The notes: a model not told the origin generated them from the letters alone. DNA of 64,000 nt from Devosia sp. (GCA_015234425.1 JADGNE010000006.1:1-64000), one strand, 5' to 3'. Shown: positions 44,787-54,205, counted from the stretch's first letter. Numbers and translations: made by a program.

Positions 44787-44809
44787 TCCCGACGCGATTT
44801 GATTTTTGG

Positions 44810-44843
44810 GGCGGACCGGTTGACCCGGCCCGCCTCTTTTTTT
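44810..44843 (+). terminator. Rho-independent terminator of terC
   Basis: GGCGG (44810-44814) with CCGCC (44830-44834) and CCGG with CCGG stack around a single A/C mismatch, then seven Ts follow. It is 24 bases after the stop. The following ~300 bp to the next gene hold no other feature that I can support. Confidence 0.8.
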
Positions 44844-45147
44844 ATCCTCCTCCCCGTTCACACACGAGAACGAGGTCTCGCCGCAAATGATCTGAACCCT
44901 TGCTTCGGACGCTTCTGACCCGATCCAGCACCCCCCCAACGGGGCTTGTCTGGTCATGGAGGCTCCTGTTGCGATGGTAGATCAGGGCGACCATTCGTCT
45001 GGCTGAGCCAGCGCTCCCTCTTCCCTTCCGCATCGCTCATCGAGCCTGCTGGCGTCGTCATCCGCTTCAGCCGACGGTTTGCGCCTGGCCGCACCGTCAC
45101 ATCGATTTCGCGCCGATCCGGCCTCGTCCGGACGGAAAGGAAAACGC

Positions 45148-45333
45148 ATGCCTAAAAACCCGCATCAACGCCCCCAGCCCATCCAGCACAATCGAAACGT
45201 GCCGCGCCATGGCGTGCCGCCCAAGGCCCCTGCCCGGCCACTACCGGCAGCGAAGGCTGTCAAGCCTGATGGTCTGCCCCCGGCCGTGCCATCGCTGCAC
45301 AGCCTGCTCCGGCGCAGCGAGGGCCACCAGTAA
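45148..45333 (+). CDS. Small Pro/Lys/Arg-rich hypothetical protein
   Basis: The 61-residue product is rich in Pro, Arg, His and Lys (MPKNPHQRPQPIQHNRNVPR) and probably disordered. AAAGGA seven bases before the ATG supports translation from 45148. No family is recognised, and so small a basic protein might bind nucleic acid, but nothing proves it. It precedes the VOC gene on the same strand by 100 bases. Confidence 0.5.
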   Translation: MPKNPHQRPQPIQHNRNVPRHGVPPKAPARPLPAAKAVKPDGLPPAVPSLHSLLRRSEGHQ

Positions 45334-45433
45334 GAGAGGCGGGGCGGCCACGCGGTCGCCCCGCGCATCCCCTGCGCCACTCTTGCCGCATTTTCTGGTT
45401 AACCGAAGAGAAAATGAAGCGAGGAGATGGGCC

Positions 45434-45868
45434 ATGGGAGCCATCCACGAGATCGTCTTTGACTGCGACAAGCCCGCCGTGCTGGCCAGGTTCTGGGCGA
45501 GCCTGCTCGATGGCTACGAAGTACGCGCCTATGACGCGGTCGAGATTGCCAAGCTCGCAGCACTGGGCTTCACCCCCGAAACCGACCCGACGGTGATGGT
45601 CGATGGCCCCGGCCCCTCGATCTGCTTCCAGAACGTGGAAGGGCGCCGCCATGACAATAACCGCGTCCACTTCGACGTCCACGCGCCCGACCGTTCCGCA
45701 GAGGTCGAAAGGCTCAAGGCCCTAGGTGCAACGGTCGATCGCGTGCTGCCGACATATACGGTGATGAAGGACCCCGAAGGCAATCAGTTCTGCCTTGTCG
45801 ACCGCCGAGAGGACCATGCTGCCCCCGAGATTGCCGACGACGAGATTGCTGCTCAGGACGCCGCCTGA
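45434..45868 (+). CDS. VOC (glyoxalase/dioxygenase fold) family protein
   Basis: The 144-residue protein has two beta-alpha-beta-beta-beta units of the vicinal oxygen chelate fold: AIHEIVFDCDKPAVLARFWA, then NNRVHFDVHAPDRSAEVERL and VMKDPEGNQFCLVDRR. It is of the glyoxalase-like type often seen as a single-domain resistance or unknown-function protein. The start at 45434 has GGAG upstream and fits the family's N-terminus, whereas the longer in-frame extension looks non-coding. The GFA-family gene follows on the same strand after 71 bases. Confidence 0.87.
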   Translation: MGAIHEIVFDCDKPAVLARFWASLLDGYEVRAYDAVEIAKLAALGFTPETDPTVMVDGPGPSICFQNVEGRRHDNNRVHFDVHAPDRSAEVERLKALGATVDRVLPTYTVMKDPEGNQFCLVDRREDHAAPEIADDEIAAQDAA

Positions 45869-45939
45869 ACCGGGCGTGCTGACAGGGTCTGACACTGCCC
45901 CCGCCTAGGCTCTCCCGCATCACAACCGAGGAGGATATC

Positions 45940-46341
45940 ATGGCCCTGATCGCCAGCTGCCACTGTGGCGCCACACGCATCGAACTGCCCGCACAGCCGA
46001 CCCAGGCCGGCTCCTGCAATTGCAGCTATTGCGCCCGCACCGGCGCGATCTGAGCCTATTACAAGCCGGGGGAATTGAAGTTCCTGTCGCAGGACGCGGA
46101 AGGCACCTATGCGGTCAATCCGGCACTGAACCAGCACCATTTCTGCAGCCGCTGCGGCATGCAGACCTGGGGCTCATCACCCGACTGGGCCTCGATGTAC
46201 AATGCCGATGGCACGCCCAAGAACGGTGATCCAACCGCAGTGCCGACCGAGCGCACCTTCGGCGTCAACCTCAACCTCGTCGACGATCTCGACTGGGCCG
46301 CGATCACGATCGAGAAAATGGACGGTCGCAATAACTGGTAG
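45940..46341 (+). pseudogene. GFA (CENP-V/glutathione-dependent formaldehyde-activating) family protein with in-frame TGA
   Basis: The reading frame starts at ATG 45940, with GAGGAGG as ribosome binding site, and encodes 133 codons of a GFA-family protein. The zinc ligands are in SCHCGAT, CNCSYC and FCSRCGMQTW. Codon 38 (46051-46053) is TGA, between GAI and AYYKPGE, where the family has Trp (as in the common GALWAYY). A single G-to-A change at the third base of TGG explains it. Either the gene is broken or the stop is read through. Downstream codons look fully intact, so the lesion is recent or a sequencing error. Confidence 0.85.
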
Positions 46342-46385
46342 GCTGGGTCGGGGCACTCCGCCCCGACAAACGCTTTTGCCGAGCG

Positions 46386-46919
46386 TCAGTGGCCTTCGAA
46401 ATCGATCAGCGCCTGCAGCTGCATATTCTCGGCGCGGAGCTTTGCCGCGCCACCCAGATCTGGGAGGTCAATAACAAAGGCAGCGTGATTGACAGTCGCG
46501 CCCGTGCGGCGCAACAGGCCGACCGCGGCAATCGCCGTACCGCCCGTGGCGATCAGATCATCCACCAGCAACACATGATCGCCGGCACCAAGCACGTCGG
46601 CATGGATCTCGATCGTGTCGACGCCATATTCGAGCGCATAGTTCTGGCCGATGGTCTCGCCGGGCAGCTTGCCCTTCTTGCGGATCGGCACGAAACCGAC
46701 GCCAAGCGCAATCGCCACCCCGGCCCCGAAGATGAAGCCGCGCGCTTCAATGCCGGCGACATGGGTGATGCCGAGACCGCGGTGGGCGGCGGCAATGCGC
46801 TCGACGCTTTCCTTAAAACCCTCGGGATGCTCGATCAGCGTGGTGATGTCGCGGAACAGAATCCCCTTCTTGGGATAGTCCGGGATCGTGCGAACGAGCG
46901 ACTTGAGGTCGAGCGACAT
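46386..46919 (-). CDS. apt: Adenine phosphoribosyltransferase
   Basis: Apt salvages adenine to AMP with PRPP. The 177-residue protein has the type I phosphoribosyltransferase loop LLVDDLIATGGTAIAA (about 119-134), the N-terminal TIPDYPKKGILFRDITTL and the RGFIFGAGVAIALGVGF region. Length is typical. A small helical-protein gene and the petABC operon lie upstream on the same strand. Confidence 0.97.
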   Translation of the reverse strand: MSLDLKSLVRTIPDYPKKGILFRDITTLIEHPEGFKESVERIAAAHRGLGITHVAGIEARGFIFGAGVAIALGVGFVPIRKKGKLPGETIGQNYALEYGVDTIEIHADVLGAGDHVLLVDDLIATGGTAIAAVGLLRRTGATVNHAAFVIDLPDLGGAAKLRAENMQLQALIDFEGH

Positions 46920-46943
46920 GGATAGCCTTGGCTGGAAGAAAGA

Positions 46944-47138
46944 TCAGGACTTGCTGCGGCCAATGAGGTGCCGGGCAATGACGCCGGCATTATAGGCCAC
47001 GCTGCGCGTTGCAGTGACGGCGGCCTCGCGCGCTTTGGGATTATTGGCGACGGCCTGAATACCGGCGCGAACAGCCGGATGCCGGCTGGCCGTAATGGCA
47101 GCGCCGACCACGGTAACAGCCAGGCGAATAGCGGACAT
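46944..47138 (-). CDS. Small helical hypothetical protein
   Basis: The 64-residue product is a likely helical, weakly amphipathic protein (SAIRLAVTVVGAAITASRHP, then AVANNPKAREAAVTATRSVA) ending in RHLIGRSKS. GAGG lies at good distance before the ATG at 47138, whereas the upstream extension in the same frame looks non-coding. It may sit at the membrane. It lies between the petABC operon end and apt, on the same strand. No family is recognised. Confidence 0.58.
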   Translation of the reverse strand: MSAIRLAVTVVGAAITASRHPAVRAGIQAVANNPKAREAAVTATRSVAYNAGVIARHLIGRSKS

Positions 47139-47223
47139 GGCTTTATCCTCGGACGAGACGAACGCAGGGGTTATATTGCTTTGCGAGCCCGGAAACACAA
47201 GAGCCGATGGCCCGCAGCGCGGG

Positions 47224-47250
47224 AAAAAGCAAAGGGCCCCGAAGGGCCCC
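47224..47250 (-). terminator. Rho-independent terminator of petABC
   Basis: On the minus strand GGGCCC pairs with GGGCCC around a four-base loop (47234-47239 with 47244-47249), followed by TTTGCTTTTT. It lies about 60 bases after the petC stop. Confidence 0.8.
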
Positions 47251-47273
47251 CTGCCGAATTCAACAGGTGCCGG

Positions 47274-47321
47274 ACACCCTTGGTGTTCGATACCCAGCGA
47301 ACACGCTTAGTGTTCGATACC
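47274..47321. repeat. 21-bp near-repeat overlapping the petC stop
   Basis: ACACCCTTGGTGTTCGATACC (47274-47294, one base longer than the shared 20) and ACACGCTTAGTGTTCGATAC plus C (47301-47321) differ at two positions. The second covers the last codons and stop of petC, so the first is a partial duplication of the gene end. Both can form small hairpins. Confidence 0.55.
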
Positions 47322-48161
47322 GCGCCAGATCTTGCGCTTGGTGCCGTACATGAGGCCGGCGAACAGCACGAGGAACAGCAGCACAACGAAGCCGGTCTGC
47401 TTGCGCGACACCAGATGGGGTTCAGCCATCCACATCATGTAGGCAGCGACGTCCCGTGCGTACTGGTCCGCAGTCTCGGGAACAGTCACGCCGTTTTCGC
47501 CAGGCGTATAGGCAATCGCGCCATCGCTCAGCGGCGGCGCCATGCCGATGGCATGACCCGGGAAGTAGTCGTTGTAGTACTTGCCTTCCGGCAGCTCAAA
47601 GCCTTCCGGAGCGGTCGCCGGAACTTCGTCGTGGTAACCGGTCAGCAGGGCGCGCAGGTAATCCGGGCCGCCTTCCTGATAACCCGTGAAGTAGTTGGTG
47701 ATCCACCACGGGAACGGGTCGGTGACGCCACGGGCCTTGGCCATGACCGACAGGTCCGGCGGCAGGGAACCACCCATTGCGTCACGGGCATCCTGCTCGG
47801 TCGCGAACGGGTTCGGCCACCGGTCAGCCGGAACGCCCGGACGGACGCCGCCTTCGACAGTGGGATCGGCCACTTCATATTCTGCAGCCAGCGCACGAAC
47901 CTGGGCCTCGGAGAATTCCGGACCACCGGGTTCCATCAGATTGCGGAACGAAACCAGATGGGCGCCGTGGCAGCTGGCGCAGACTTCACGAAACACCTGG
48001 AACCCGCGCTGAAGCTGGTTGGTGTCATAGGTGCCGAAGATACCGCCGAACGACCAGTTCTGCTTTTCGATCGGTGCCCCTGCCTCGGCGGCCTGCGCCG
48101 AGGTGGAGGACAGGCCGACGACGAGCGCGACGGCTGCGAGGATGAACTTGCTCTTGATCAT
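47307..48161 (-). CDS. petC: Cytochrome c1 of the bc1 complex
   Basis: Cytochrome c1 passes electrons from the Rieske centre to cytochrome c. The 284-residue protein has a signal peptide (about 1-24), the heme c motif CASCH (61-65), a GHAIGMAPPL segment with the probable axial Met and a C-terminal membrane anchor (about 258-275, FVVLLFLVLFAGLMYG). The start at 48161 is 14 bases after the petB stop. Upstream in-frame codons overlap petB and are not used. It is the last gene of the petABC operon. Confidence 0.96.
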   Translation of the reverse strand: MIKSKFILAAVALVVGLSSTSAQAAEAGAPIEKQNWSFGGIFGTYDTNQLQRGFQVFREVCASCHGAHLVSFRNLMEPGGPEFSEAQVRALAAEYEVADPTVEGGVRPGVPADRWPNPFATEQDARDAMGGSLPPDLSVMAKARGVTDPFPWWITNYFTGYQEGGPDYLRALLTGYHDEVPATAPEGFELPEGKYYNDYFPGHAIGMAPPLSDGAIAYTPGENGVTVPETADQYARDVAAYMMWMAEPHLVSRKQTGFVVLLFLVLFAGLMYGTKRKIWRGIEH

Positions 48162-48175
48162 AGTACTCGCCCCGA

Positions 48176-49429
48176 TCACGCGTTGGCATTCTTGCCGAGA
48201 ACGCTCTCGGAAATGCTGGTTGGCAGCGGCTTGGGCGTCTCGATCCGCGACAGGACCGGCAGCACGACCAGGAAGTAGATGAAGTAGAATGCCGTGCAGA
48301 CCTTTGCGAGCACCACGTAGATGCCTTCGGCCGGCTGGGCACCCAGATACATCAGGCCGATGAAGTTGATCACGAACAGAGCGTAGAACCACTTGAACAT
48401 CGGACGGAAGTTGCCGGAGCGAACCTTGGACGTATCGAGCCACGGCACGATCAGCAGCATCAGCATCGCGCCGCCCATGGCGATCACGCCGCCAAGCTTG
48501 GAGTCGATGAACAGGATGTTGAAGTCGATGGCGCGCAGGATCGTATAGAACGGCAGCAGGTACCATTCCGGAACGATATGGGCCGGCGTCACCTGGCTGT
48601 TGGCCATGATGTAGTTGTCGGGGTGACCCAGGATATCTGGGGCAAAGAACACGAACCACGCGAACGGGATCATGAACAGCACCATCGCGAACAGGTCCTT
48701 CATCGTGTAGTACGGATGGAAGGGAACGGTGTCGCGGCTTTCCTTCACTTCAACGCCGATCGGGTTGTTGTTACCCGGCACGTGCAGGGCCCAGATATGC
48801 AGGGCCACGACGGCTGCGATGATGAACGGCAGCAGATAGTGCAGCGAGAAGAAGCGGTTCAGCGTCGGGTTACCGACAGCAAAGCCACCCAGCACCAGCT
48901 GCTTGATGTTTTCGCCGACCAGCGGAATGGCGGTGAAGATGTTCGAGATAACCGTCGCACCCCAGAAGCTCATCTGGCCCCAGGGCAGGATGTAGCCCAT
49001 GAACGCAGTGGCAGTGGTGAGCAGGAAGATGACGACGCCGAGGATCCAGAGGATTTCGCGCGGAGCCTTGTACGAGCCGTAGAACAGGCCGCGGAACATG
49101 TGGATGTAGAGGGCCACGAAGAACATCGAGGCACCGACCGCGTGGGTCGCCTGGATGACGCGGCCGCCGTTTACGTTGCGGCGGATATGCTCGACCGAGT
49201 CGAACGCCAGCGCGGTATTGGGGGTGTAGTGCATCGCCAGGATGATGCCGGTGACGATCTGGATACCCAGGCACATCACCAGAATGGCGCCGAAGGTCCA
49301 CCAGTAGTTGAGGTTCTTCGGGGTCGGGAAGTCCATGAGATGGGCTTTGGCGAAGCGCACGACCGGCAGGCGGTCATCAAGCCACTTCTCTGCAGCATTG
49401 CCCGGGACGTAAGTCGAGTGTTCTGACAT
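48176..49429 (-). CDS. petB: Cytochrome b of the bc1 complex
   Basis: This 417-residue membrane protein carries the two b hemes and the quinol and quinone sites. The Q_o-site PEW motif appears in [14 protein letters not shown]. Heme-ligand histidines lie in helices with [15 protein letters not shown] and [16 protein letters not shown], and [19 protein letters not shown] is conserved. It is a full-length single cytochrome b, not split b6 and subunit IV. It sits between the Rieske and cytochrome c1 genes in the standard order. Confidence 0.97.
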   Translation of the reverse strand: MSEHSTYVPGNAAEKWLDDRLPVVRFAKAHLMDFPTPKNLNYWWTFGAILVMCLGIQIVTGIILAMHYTPNTALAFDSVEHIRRNVNGGRVIQATHAVGASMFFVALYIHMFRGLFYGSYKAPREILWILGVVIFLLTTATAFMGYILPWGQMSFWGATVISNIFTAIPLVGENIKQLVLGGFAVGNPTLNRFFSLHYLLPFIIAAVVALHIWALHVPGNNNPIGVEVKESRDTVPFHPYYTMKDLFAMVLFMIPFAWFVFFAPDILGHPDNYIMANSQVTPAHIVPEWYLLPFYTILRAIDFNILFIDSKLGGVIAMGGAMLMLLIVPWLDTSKVRSGNFRPMFKWFYALFVINFIGLMYLGAQPAEGIYVVLAKVCTAFYFIYFLVVLPVLSRIETPKPLPTSISESVLGKNANA

Positions 49430-49443
49430 CGGGACTGCCCTTA

Positions 49444-49971
49444 TTAACCGATCTGGACCAGCGTATCGCTGAGGAATTCATACGGCGGCACGACCAGGTT
49501 GGACGGCGCGGGACCGCGGCGGATACGGCCGGCAGAGTCATAGTGCGAGCCGTGGCATGGGCAGAACCAGCCGTCGAAATCGCCCGCTTCCCCGACAGGG
49601 ATACAGCCCAGATGGGTGCAGTTGGCGATCATGATCAGCCACTGTTCGTGGCCAGCCTTGGTGCGCTCTTCGTCCGTCTGCGGATCCTTGAGGTCGGACA
49701 AAGGCACTGCCTTGGCTTCCTCGATCTCGGCAGCCGTGCGGTGACGCACGAAAACCGGCAGGCCGCGCCACATGATCGTGACCGACTGCCCTTCGGCGAT
49801 AGGACCAACGTCATATTGAATACTGGCGAGAGCCAGCGTAGACGCGTCCGGATTGAGCTGATTGATCAGCGGCCAAACCACGGCCGCAGCGCCGACGGCG
49901 CCGACCGCACCGGTGGCGACAAATAGAAAATCCCGCCGGTTTGTGGTTGAGTGTTCTGCTTGCGTGGCCAA
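49444..49971 (-). CDS. petA: Rieske iron-sulfur subunit of the bc1 complex
   Basis: The Rieske protein holds a [2Fe-2S] cluster and is inserted through the Tat pathway. The 175-residue protein has the twin-arginine signal [17 protein letters not shown] and both cluster boxes, CTHLGC and CPCHGSHY. I prefer a TTG at 49971 giving [16 protein letters not shown], like other alphaproteobacterial Rieske proteins, with GGGGA upstream; an ATG at 49995 is the alternative. It is the first gene of petABC. The 220 bp towards trmL should hold divergent promoters. Confidence 0.95.
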   Translation of the reverse strand: MATQAEHSTTNRRDFLFVATGAVGAVGAAAVVWPLINQLNPDASTLALASIQYDVGPIAEGQSVTIMWRGLPVFVRHRTAAEIEEAKAVPLSDLKDPQTDEERTKAGHEQWLIMIANCTHLGCIPVGEAGDFDGWFCPCHGSHYDSAGRIRRGPAPSNLVVPPYEFLSDTLVQIG

Positions 49972-50190
49972 GGTCCGTATCCCCGTACGATGCACAAATG
50001 ACGGAGCCGGCTACGGTCGGACGATTGCGTATGCAGAATCGACCGCCGGTCGCCCTCAAGCGGTCCGTCAGGTGGGTTCTTTTTGCACTGTCGGCGTAGC
50101 TTGTCCAGTGCAGGAGAGGTGACAGCGAGCCATTTGCGCCACTATAGGGTGGGCCCGTGGAAGAACCGGACATCAATTGCGCGCGAGAAC

Positions 50191-50661
50191 ATGCAGCTCG
50201 ACATTGCCCTCTACCAGCCGGACATTGCCAACAATACAGGAACGCTGATCCGTTTGGCCGCCTGTATGGGTCTGACCTTGCACATTATTCATCCCGCAGG
50301 CTTCCCCGTGAGCCCAAAGATCTTGGCTCGCGCCGGCCTCGACTATGTCGAACACGCCGCCCTGCGTGAGCACGTAAACTTCGAAAGCTTCGAGCATTGG
50401 CGCGCGGCCCAATGCCGCCGCCTCGTGCTGCTCACAACCAAGAGTGCGCAATCGGCCTATGCCGTCGCCTACGCCCCCGGCGATATATTGATGCTTGGCC
50501 GCGAGAGCGCTGGCGTCCCCGATGCCGTGGCCGAGATCGCTGATCTTCGCGTGCGCATCCCAATGCTGCCCGAACGGCGTTCTATCAATGTCGCTCTTGC
50601 CGCCTCGATGATCGTTGGCGAAGCCATGCGGCAGATCGACGGCTTTACTTCCCTCTCATAA
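50191..50661 (+). CDS. trmL: tRNA (cytidine(34)-2'-O)-methyltransferase
   Basis: TrmL methylates the wobble ribose of leucine tRNAs. The 156-residue SPOUT-class protein has the SAM-binding knot: [19 protein letters not shown] at the start, [11 protein letters not shown] and [20 protein letters not shown] start at 50191 because the upstream in-frame codons are not protein-like. hemF follows within 19 bases on the same strand, so the pair is co-transcribed. Confidence 0.93.
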   Translation: MQLDIALYQPDIANNTGTLIRLAACMGLTLHIIHPAGFPVSPKILARAGLDYVEHAALREHVNFESFEHWRAAQCRRLVLLTTKSAQSAYAVAYAPGDILMLGRESAGVPDAVAEIADLRVRIPMLPERRSINVALAASMIVGEAMRQIDGFTSLS

Positions 50662-50680
50662 GTCACTTATTGCTCCTGCC

Positions 50681-51553
50681 ATGACACTGCCAGCCGATAT
50701 CGACACCAAGAAAGCCACCGCCAGCGCCTGGTTCCGCACCCTGCGTGACCGGATCTGTGCTTCCCTCGAAACCCTCGAAGCCGAGGTAACGGGCCCCAAT
50801 GCCGACATGGCGCCGGGCAGGTTCGAGCGCACCCCCTGGGATCGCGCTGCGGGCGGCGGCGGCGAAATGTCGATGCTGCACGGTCGCGTGTTCGAAAAGG
50901 CCGGCGTCCACATCTCGACCGTCCACGGCAATTTCTCGGAAGACTTCGCCAAGTCCATGCCGGGCACCGAAGCGGGCACCGCCTTCTGGAGCTCGGGCAT
51001 CTCTCTGATCATCCACCCCTGGAACCCCCATGTTCCGGCCGTGCACATGAACACGCGCATGATCGTCACCGGCAAGCAGTGGTGGGGCGGCGGCGCCGAC
51101 CTCACTCCCGTGCTCGACAATCGCCGCACCCAGGACGATCCCGACACCGTGGATTTCCACGCCGCCATGCGCGGGGCCTGCGAGGGCCGCCCGGGCGTCG
51201 ACTACGAGAAGTTCAAGGCGTGGTGCGACGATTACTTCTTCCTGCCTCACCGCAATGAACATCGCGGCATCGGCGGGATTTTCTACGATCACTTTAATTC
51301 CGGCGACTGGGACGCGGACTTCGCCTATACGCGCGCCGTCGGCGAAGCCTTCGACGACATCTACCCGCGCCTCGTCCGTCGCAATTTCGAAATGCCCTGG
51401 AGCGAGGCCGAGCGCGAGGAACAGCTTGTGCGTCGCGGCCGCTATGTCGAATTCAACCTGCTCTATGATCGCGGCACCATGTTCGGCCTCAAGACCGGCG
51501 GCAATGTGAACTCGATCCTTTCGTCCATGCCCCCTGCGGTGCGCTGGCCCTGA
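50681..51553 (+). CDS. hemF: Oxygen-dependent coproporphyrinogen III oxidase
   Basis: HemF converts coproporphyrinogen III to protoporphyrinogen IX using O2, so the organism makes heme aerobically. The 290-residue protein has the conserved [21 protein letters not shown] and [19 protein letters not shown] segments. The start is the ATG at 50681, directly after trmL. Proximity to the heme-using bc1 genes is suggestive but they are on the opposite strand. Confidence 0.97.
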   Translation: MTLPADIDTKKATASAWFRTLRDRICASLETLEAEVTGPNADMAPGRFERTPWDRAAGGGGEMSMLHGRVFEKAGVHISTVHGNFSEDFAKSMPGTEAGTAFWSSGISLIIHPWNPHVPAVHMNTRMIVTGKQWWGGGADLTPVLDNRRTQDDPDTVDFHAAMRGACEGRPGVDYEKFKAWCDDYFFLPHRNEHRGIGGIFYDHFNSGDWDADFAYTRAVGEAFDDIYPRLVRRNFEMPWSEAEREEQLVRRGRYVEFNLLYDRGTMFGLKTGGNVNSILSSMPPAVRWP

Positions 51554-51610
51554 TCCCGCCCTTGCCTCAGGCGTTCCTTGCAAGCCAAGGTGACGCCTGA
51601 AAGGCTGGCC

Positions 51611-52753
51611 ATGAATATCTGCGATTTCTCGATCAAGGGCTATCGATCGGTCCGGTCCCTGCGCATGCCCGTGCGCCGGTTGACCGTGCTCACCGGCGCC
51701 AATGGGGTCGGCAAGACCAATCTCTATCGCGCGCTCGAACTGGTGCAGGCTGCCGCCGATGGCGATCTCGCCCTGTCATTGGCGCGCGAGGGCGGACTGG
51801 CTTCCGCGCTCTGGGCCGGCCCGCGAAAAGCCAATGAGCAGCCCCGTCTCGAAATCGACATCGGGCTCGAAGGCGCGCTCCGCGAAACCGCAGAAAATGA
51901 CGCGACGCTACGCTACCGCGTCGAGATCGGTTTTGGCGATTCCAAATATGGCGCGGTGTTCGCCGAAGAGCCGCAGATCAAGCGCGAAACCCTCACCATG
52001 CCGCTGGGGCGACGCACAGTGACCCTCCTCGAGCGATCCGGCGCCGCTGCATGGTATCGAGACGAAAACGGCCAGCGCCGCCAGGTGGAGGACACAATCC
52101 TTGGCAGCGAGACTGCGCTCTCCTCCCTGCGCGGCACCCTGCCCGAGGTCGATCTCGTCCGCCGACTACTCTCCTCCTGGCGCTTCTATCACAGCTTTCG
52201 CACCGACCGGGACGGCCCGCCGCGGCGCCCTGCCCTTGCGGTGACCGCACCACTGCTCGACGCCGATGGCGGCAATCTTGCTGCCGTCTTTGCCACTCTC
52301 GCCCACATTCGCGGCGACACCACCGATCTCACCGAGGCCATCGACAGCGCCTTTCCCGGCGCGCGGCTCATTATCCCGCCACCCGGGCAGGATGCGCGCT
52401 TCTCGATGGTGTTTCCCGAATTCCCCCATCGCCCCTTCGAGCAGCACGAGCTTTCGGACGGCACGCTGCAATTCCTCGCCCTGCTCGGAGCGCTGCTCTC
52501 CTATCGCCTGCCCCCGCTCATCGCCCTCAACGAGCCTGAGGCCAGCCTCCACCCCGACCTGCTGCCCGCCCTCGCTCGGGCCATTGCCAAGGCGGCGACC
52601 CGCACGCAGGTCTGGGTCGTCACCCACTCGCCCATTCTCACCAAGGCCATCGCCAACGAGACCGGCACCGTGCCGCGCACCGTTATCCGCCGCGATGGTG
52701 GCAGCTGGATCGAGGGGCTCAACGACATCGGGCTGTTCGGCGACGACGATTAA
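51611..52753 (+). CDS. AAA-type (SMC/OLD-like) ATPase
   Basis: The 380-residue protein has Walker A GANGVGKTN (29-37), an ABC-like signature (ELSDGTLQFLALLGAL), Walker B LIALNEPEASLHPDLL and a switch His (VWVVTHSPILT). It belongs to the AAA_21/RecF-like ATPases that include OLD nuclease ATPase halves and predicted abortive-infection ATPases. No nuclease or TOPRIM domain is fused and no partner gene is adjacent, so a defence role is only one option; a conserved chromosomal role is equally possible. It begins 57 bases after hemF. Confidence 0.85.
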   Translation: MNICDFSIKGYRSVRSLRMPVRRLTVLTGANGVGKTNLYRALELVQAAADGDLALSLAREGGLASALWAGPRKANEQPRLEIDIGLEGALRETAENDATLRYRVEIGFGDSKYGAVFAEEPQIKRETLTMPLGRRTVTLLERSGAAAWYRDENGQRRQVEDTILGSETALSSLRGTLPEVDLVRRLLSSWRFYHSFRTDRDGPPRRPALAVTAPLLDADGGNLAAVFATLAHIRGDTTDLTEAIDSAFPGARLIIPPPGQDARFSMVFPEFPHRPFEQHELSDGTLQFLALLGALLSYRLPPLIALNEPEASLHPDLLPALARAIAKAATRTQVWVVTHSPILTKAIANETGTVPRTVIRRDGGSWIEGLNDIGLFGDDD

Positions 52754-52821
52754 AAGGGAACCATATGCGCTGAACTGGCGTTTCTGACCTTACACCTCTT
52801 GCAGGCAGAAGGAGACAAGGC

Positions 52822-53019
52822 ATGAAACGCTTCGATTCCGGCACGCTGATCCCAGGGTCTACATGGCGCGCAGAGGCTGACAGCGAAGCCGAAGTTGTGC
52901 GCCGCGCCGTCGAAAACCTCAGGGCCTACCATGGGGAAACGGAGGTGCGTCCCGACATGATCGAGCGCATCAAGGAACGCATCGTCGATTTTGACCCCGA
53001 CGCGCCCACTACGCACTAA
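52822..53019 (+). CDS. DUF1059-like small protein
   Basis: The 65-residue protein resembles DUF1059: an N-terminal beta segment (GTLIPGSTWRAEADSEAEVV) and a helical part with the typical HG...VRPDMIERIKERI pattern. The usual N-terminal Cys of the family is absent. An AAGGAGACAAGGC leader with a strong Shine-Dalgarno supports the ATG. The function of the family is unknown. It lies between the ATPase gene and the convergent cca gene. Confidence 0.72.
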   Translation: MKRFDSGTLIPGSTWRAEADSEAEVVRRAVENLRAYHGETEVRPDMIERIKERIVDFDPDAPTTH

Positions 53020-53029
53020 CGGTTCAAGC

Positions 53030-54205
53030 TCAGTGGGCCAGATGGCCCAGAAGTTGCGCCTGGCTGAGGGTAAATCCACTCTCGACCCACAGCGCCTCGA
53101 GCCGGGTCAGTGCCGCTCCCAACTCTGGCCCGGCCCTGTAGCCGTAGTCGAGTAGGTCCTTGCCCGTTACCGGGAACACAGCTTCCGGTAGCCGTGCAAT
53201 TTCGCGTGCGGTTTCGGCCAGTCGATCCCGGCTCCAATTGCCGCGCGCCGCGGCCAACGCCAACCCCTCCACCGCGTTTTCCCTGTGCCGGTGCACCGCC
53301 CAGGCCAGCTTGTCCTCTTCGATGAGGGCGGCTGCATCGCCGATCGACTTGGCACTGTCCACCAGCGCATTGGACAGCCGCCACCGCTCCTGCAGCGCCT
53401 GCACGTCATTACCGCCGATCAGTGCCAGCCGCGTCGACGTGTAACGGCCACCCAGCATTTCATAGCGCAGCAGCGCCTTGATCGCGTCGCGCTCCGCTCC
53501 AAGGAGACCGATTTCGGCCATTACCGCCACGGTGAGCGCAATGCGCGGCAGGCCCAGCATGCGCACCATTTCCTGCCCCACCCGCTCGGCGGAGATATGG
53601 TCGAGCTGGCCCACGGCCGCCTGACACGCTGCCAGCCCCGCCGGATCGAGCTTTTCCTCGCCATGGCTGGCTGAAAAGCGGAAGAACCGATAGACGCGCA
53701 ATCCGTCCTCGGCGATGCGCCGCTCAGGGTCGCCGATAAAGCGCACCCGCGAATTGACCGCATCCCCGGCCCCATCCAGCGGATCGAACAGCGTGCCGTC
53801 CGGCCCGCAATAGAGCGCGTTGAAGGTAAAATCCCGCCGCGAGGCATCCACCGCCCAGTCGGTGCCGAAGGCGACCTCGGCATGCCGGCCATCGGTCGCC
53901 ACATCTTTTCGCAGGGTCGTCACTTCCACCGACACATCGTTGAGCCGCAGCGTCACGGTGCCGTGGTCGATCCCCGTCGGATACACAGCGATCCCCGCCA
54001 TCTTGGCGCGCTGCATCACCGTCACCGGCAAGAGTTCGGTCGCCATGTCGATATCGGTGTCAGGCCGCAGCCGCCCCATCAGCGTATCCCGGACGATCCC
54101 GCCGACCGCCCGCGTCACGCCGCTCGCGCCATCGAGCAGGGCAAAGATCGCCTGCACCTCGGGCTGCTTGAGCCAGGGCGCATTATCAAGGGTCTTGGGG
54201 ATCAT
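53030..54205 (-). CDS. cca: CCA tRNA nucleotidyltransferase / poly(A) polymerase family
   Basis: The 391-residue class II nucleotidyltransferase has the GGIVRDTLMGR loop, the DTDIDMATE metal site and VTLRLNDVSVEVTTLRKD. The RNA-binding helical neck with DFTFNALY and EDGLRVYRFFRFSA motifs is also visible. In alphaproteobacteria this protein adds CCA to tRNA ends; poly(A) polymerases are close relatives. Its start overlaps the nudL stop by four bases, and the nudL-cca order is standard for the group. Confidence 0.95.
   Translation of the reverse strand: MIPKTLDNAPWLKQPEVQAIFALLDGASGVTRAVGGIVRDTLMGRLRPDTDIDMATELLPVTVMQRAKMAGIAVYPTGIDHGTVTLRLNDVSVEVTTLRKDVATDGRHAEVAFGTDWAVDASRRDFTFNALYCGPDGTLFDPLDGAGDAVNSRVRFIGDPERRIAEDGLRVYRFFRFSASHGEEKLDPAGLAACQAAVGQLDHISAERVGQEMVRMLGLPRIALTVAVMAEIGLLGAERDAIKALLRYEMLGGRYTSTRLALIGGNDVQALQERWRLSNALVDSAKSIGDAAALIEEDKLAWAVHRHRENAVEGLALAAARGNWSRDRLAETAREIARLPEAVFPVTGKDLLDYGYRAGPELGAALTRLEALWVESGFTLSQAQLLGHLAH

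Noticed and set aside
46051..46053. TGA in the GFA gene as a selenocysteine codon.
   Set aside because: The family has Trp, not Cys, at this site, and no selenocysteine insertion element is evident after it.
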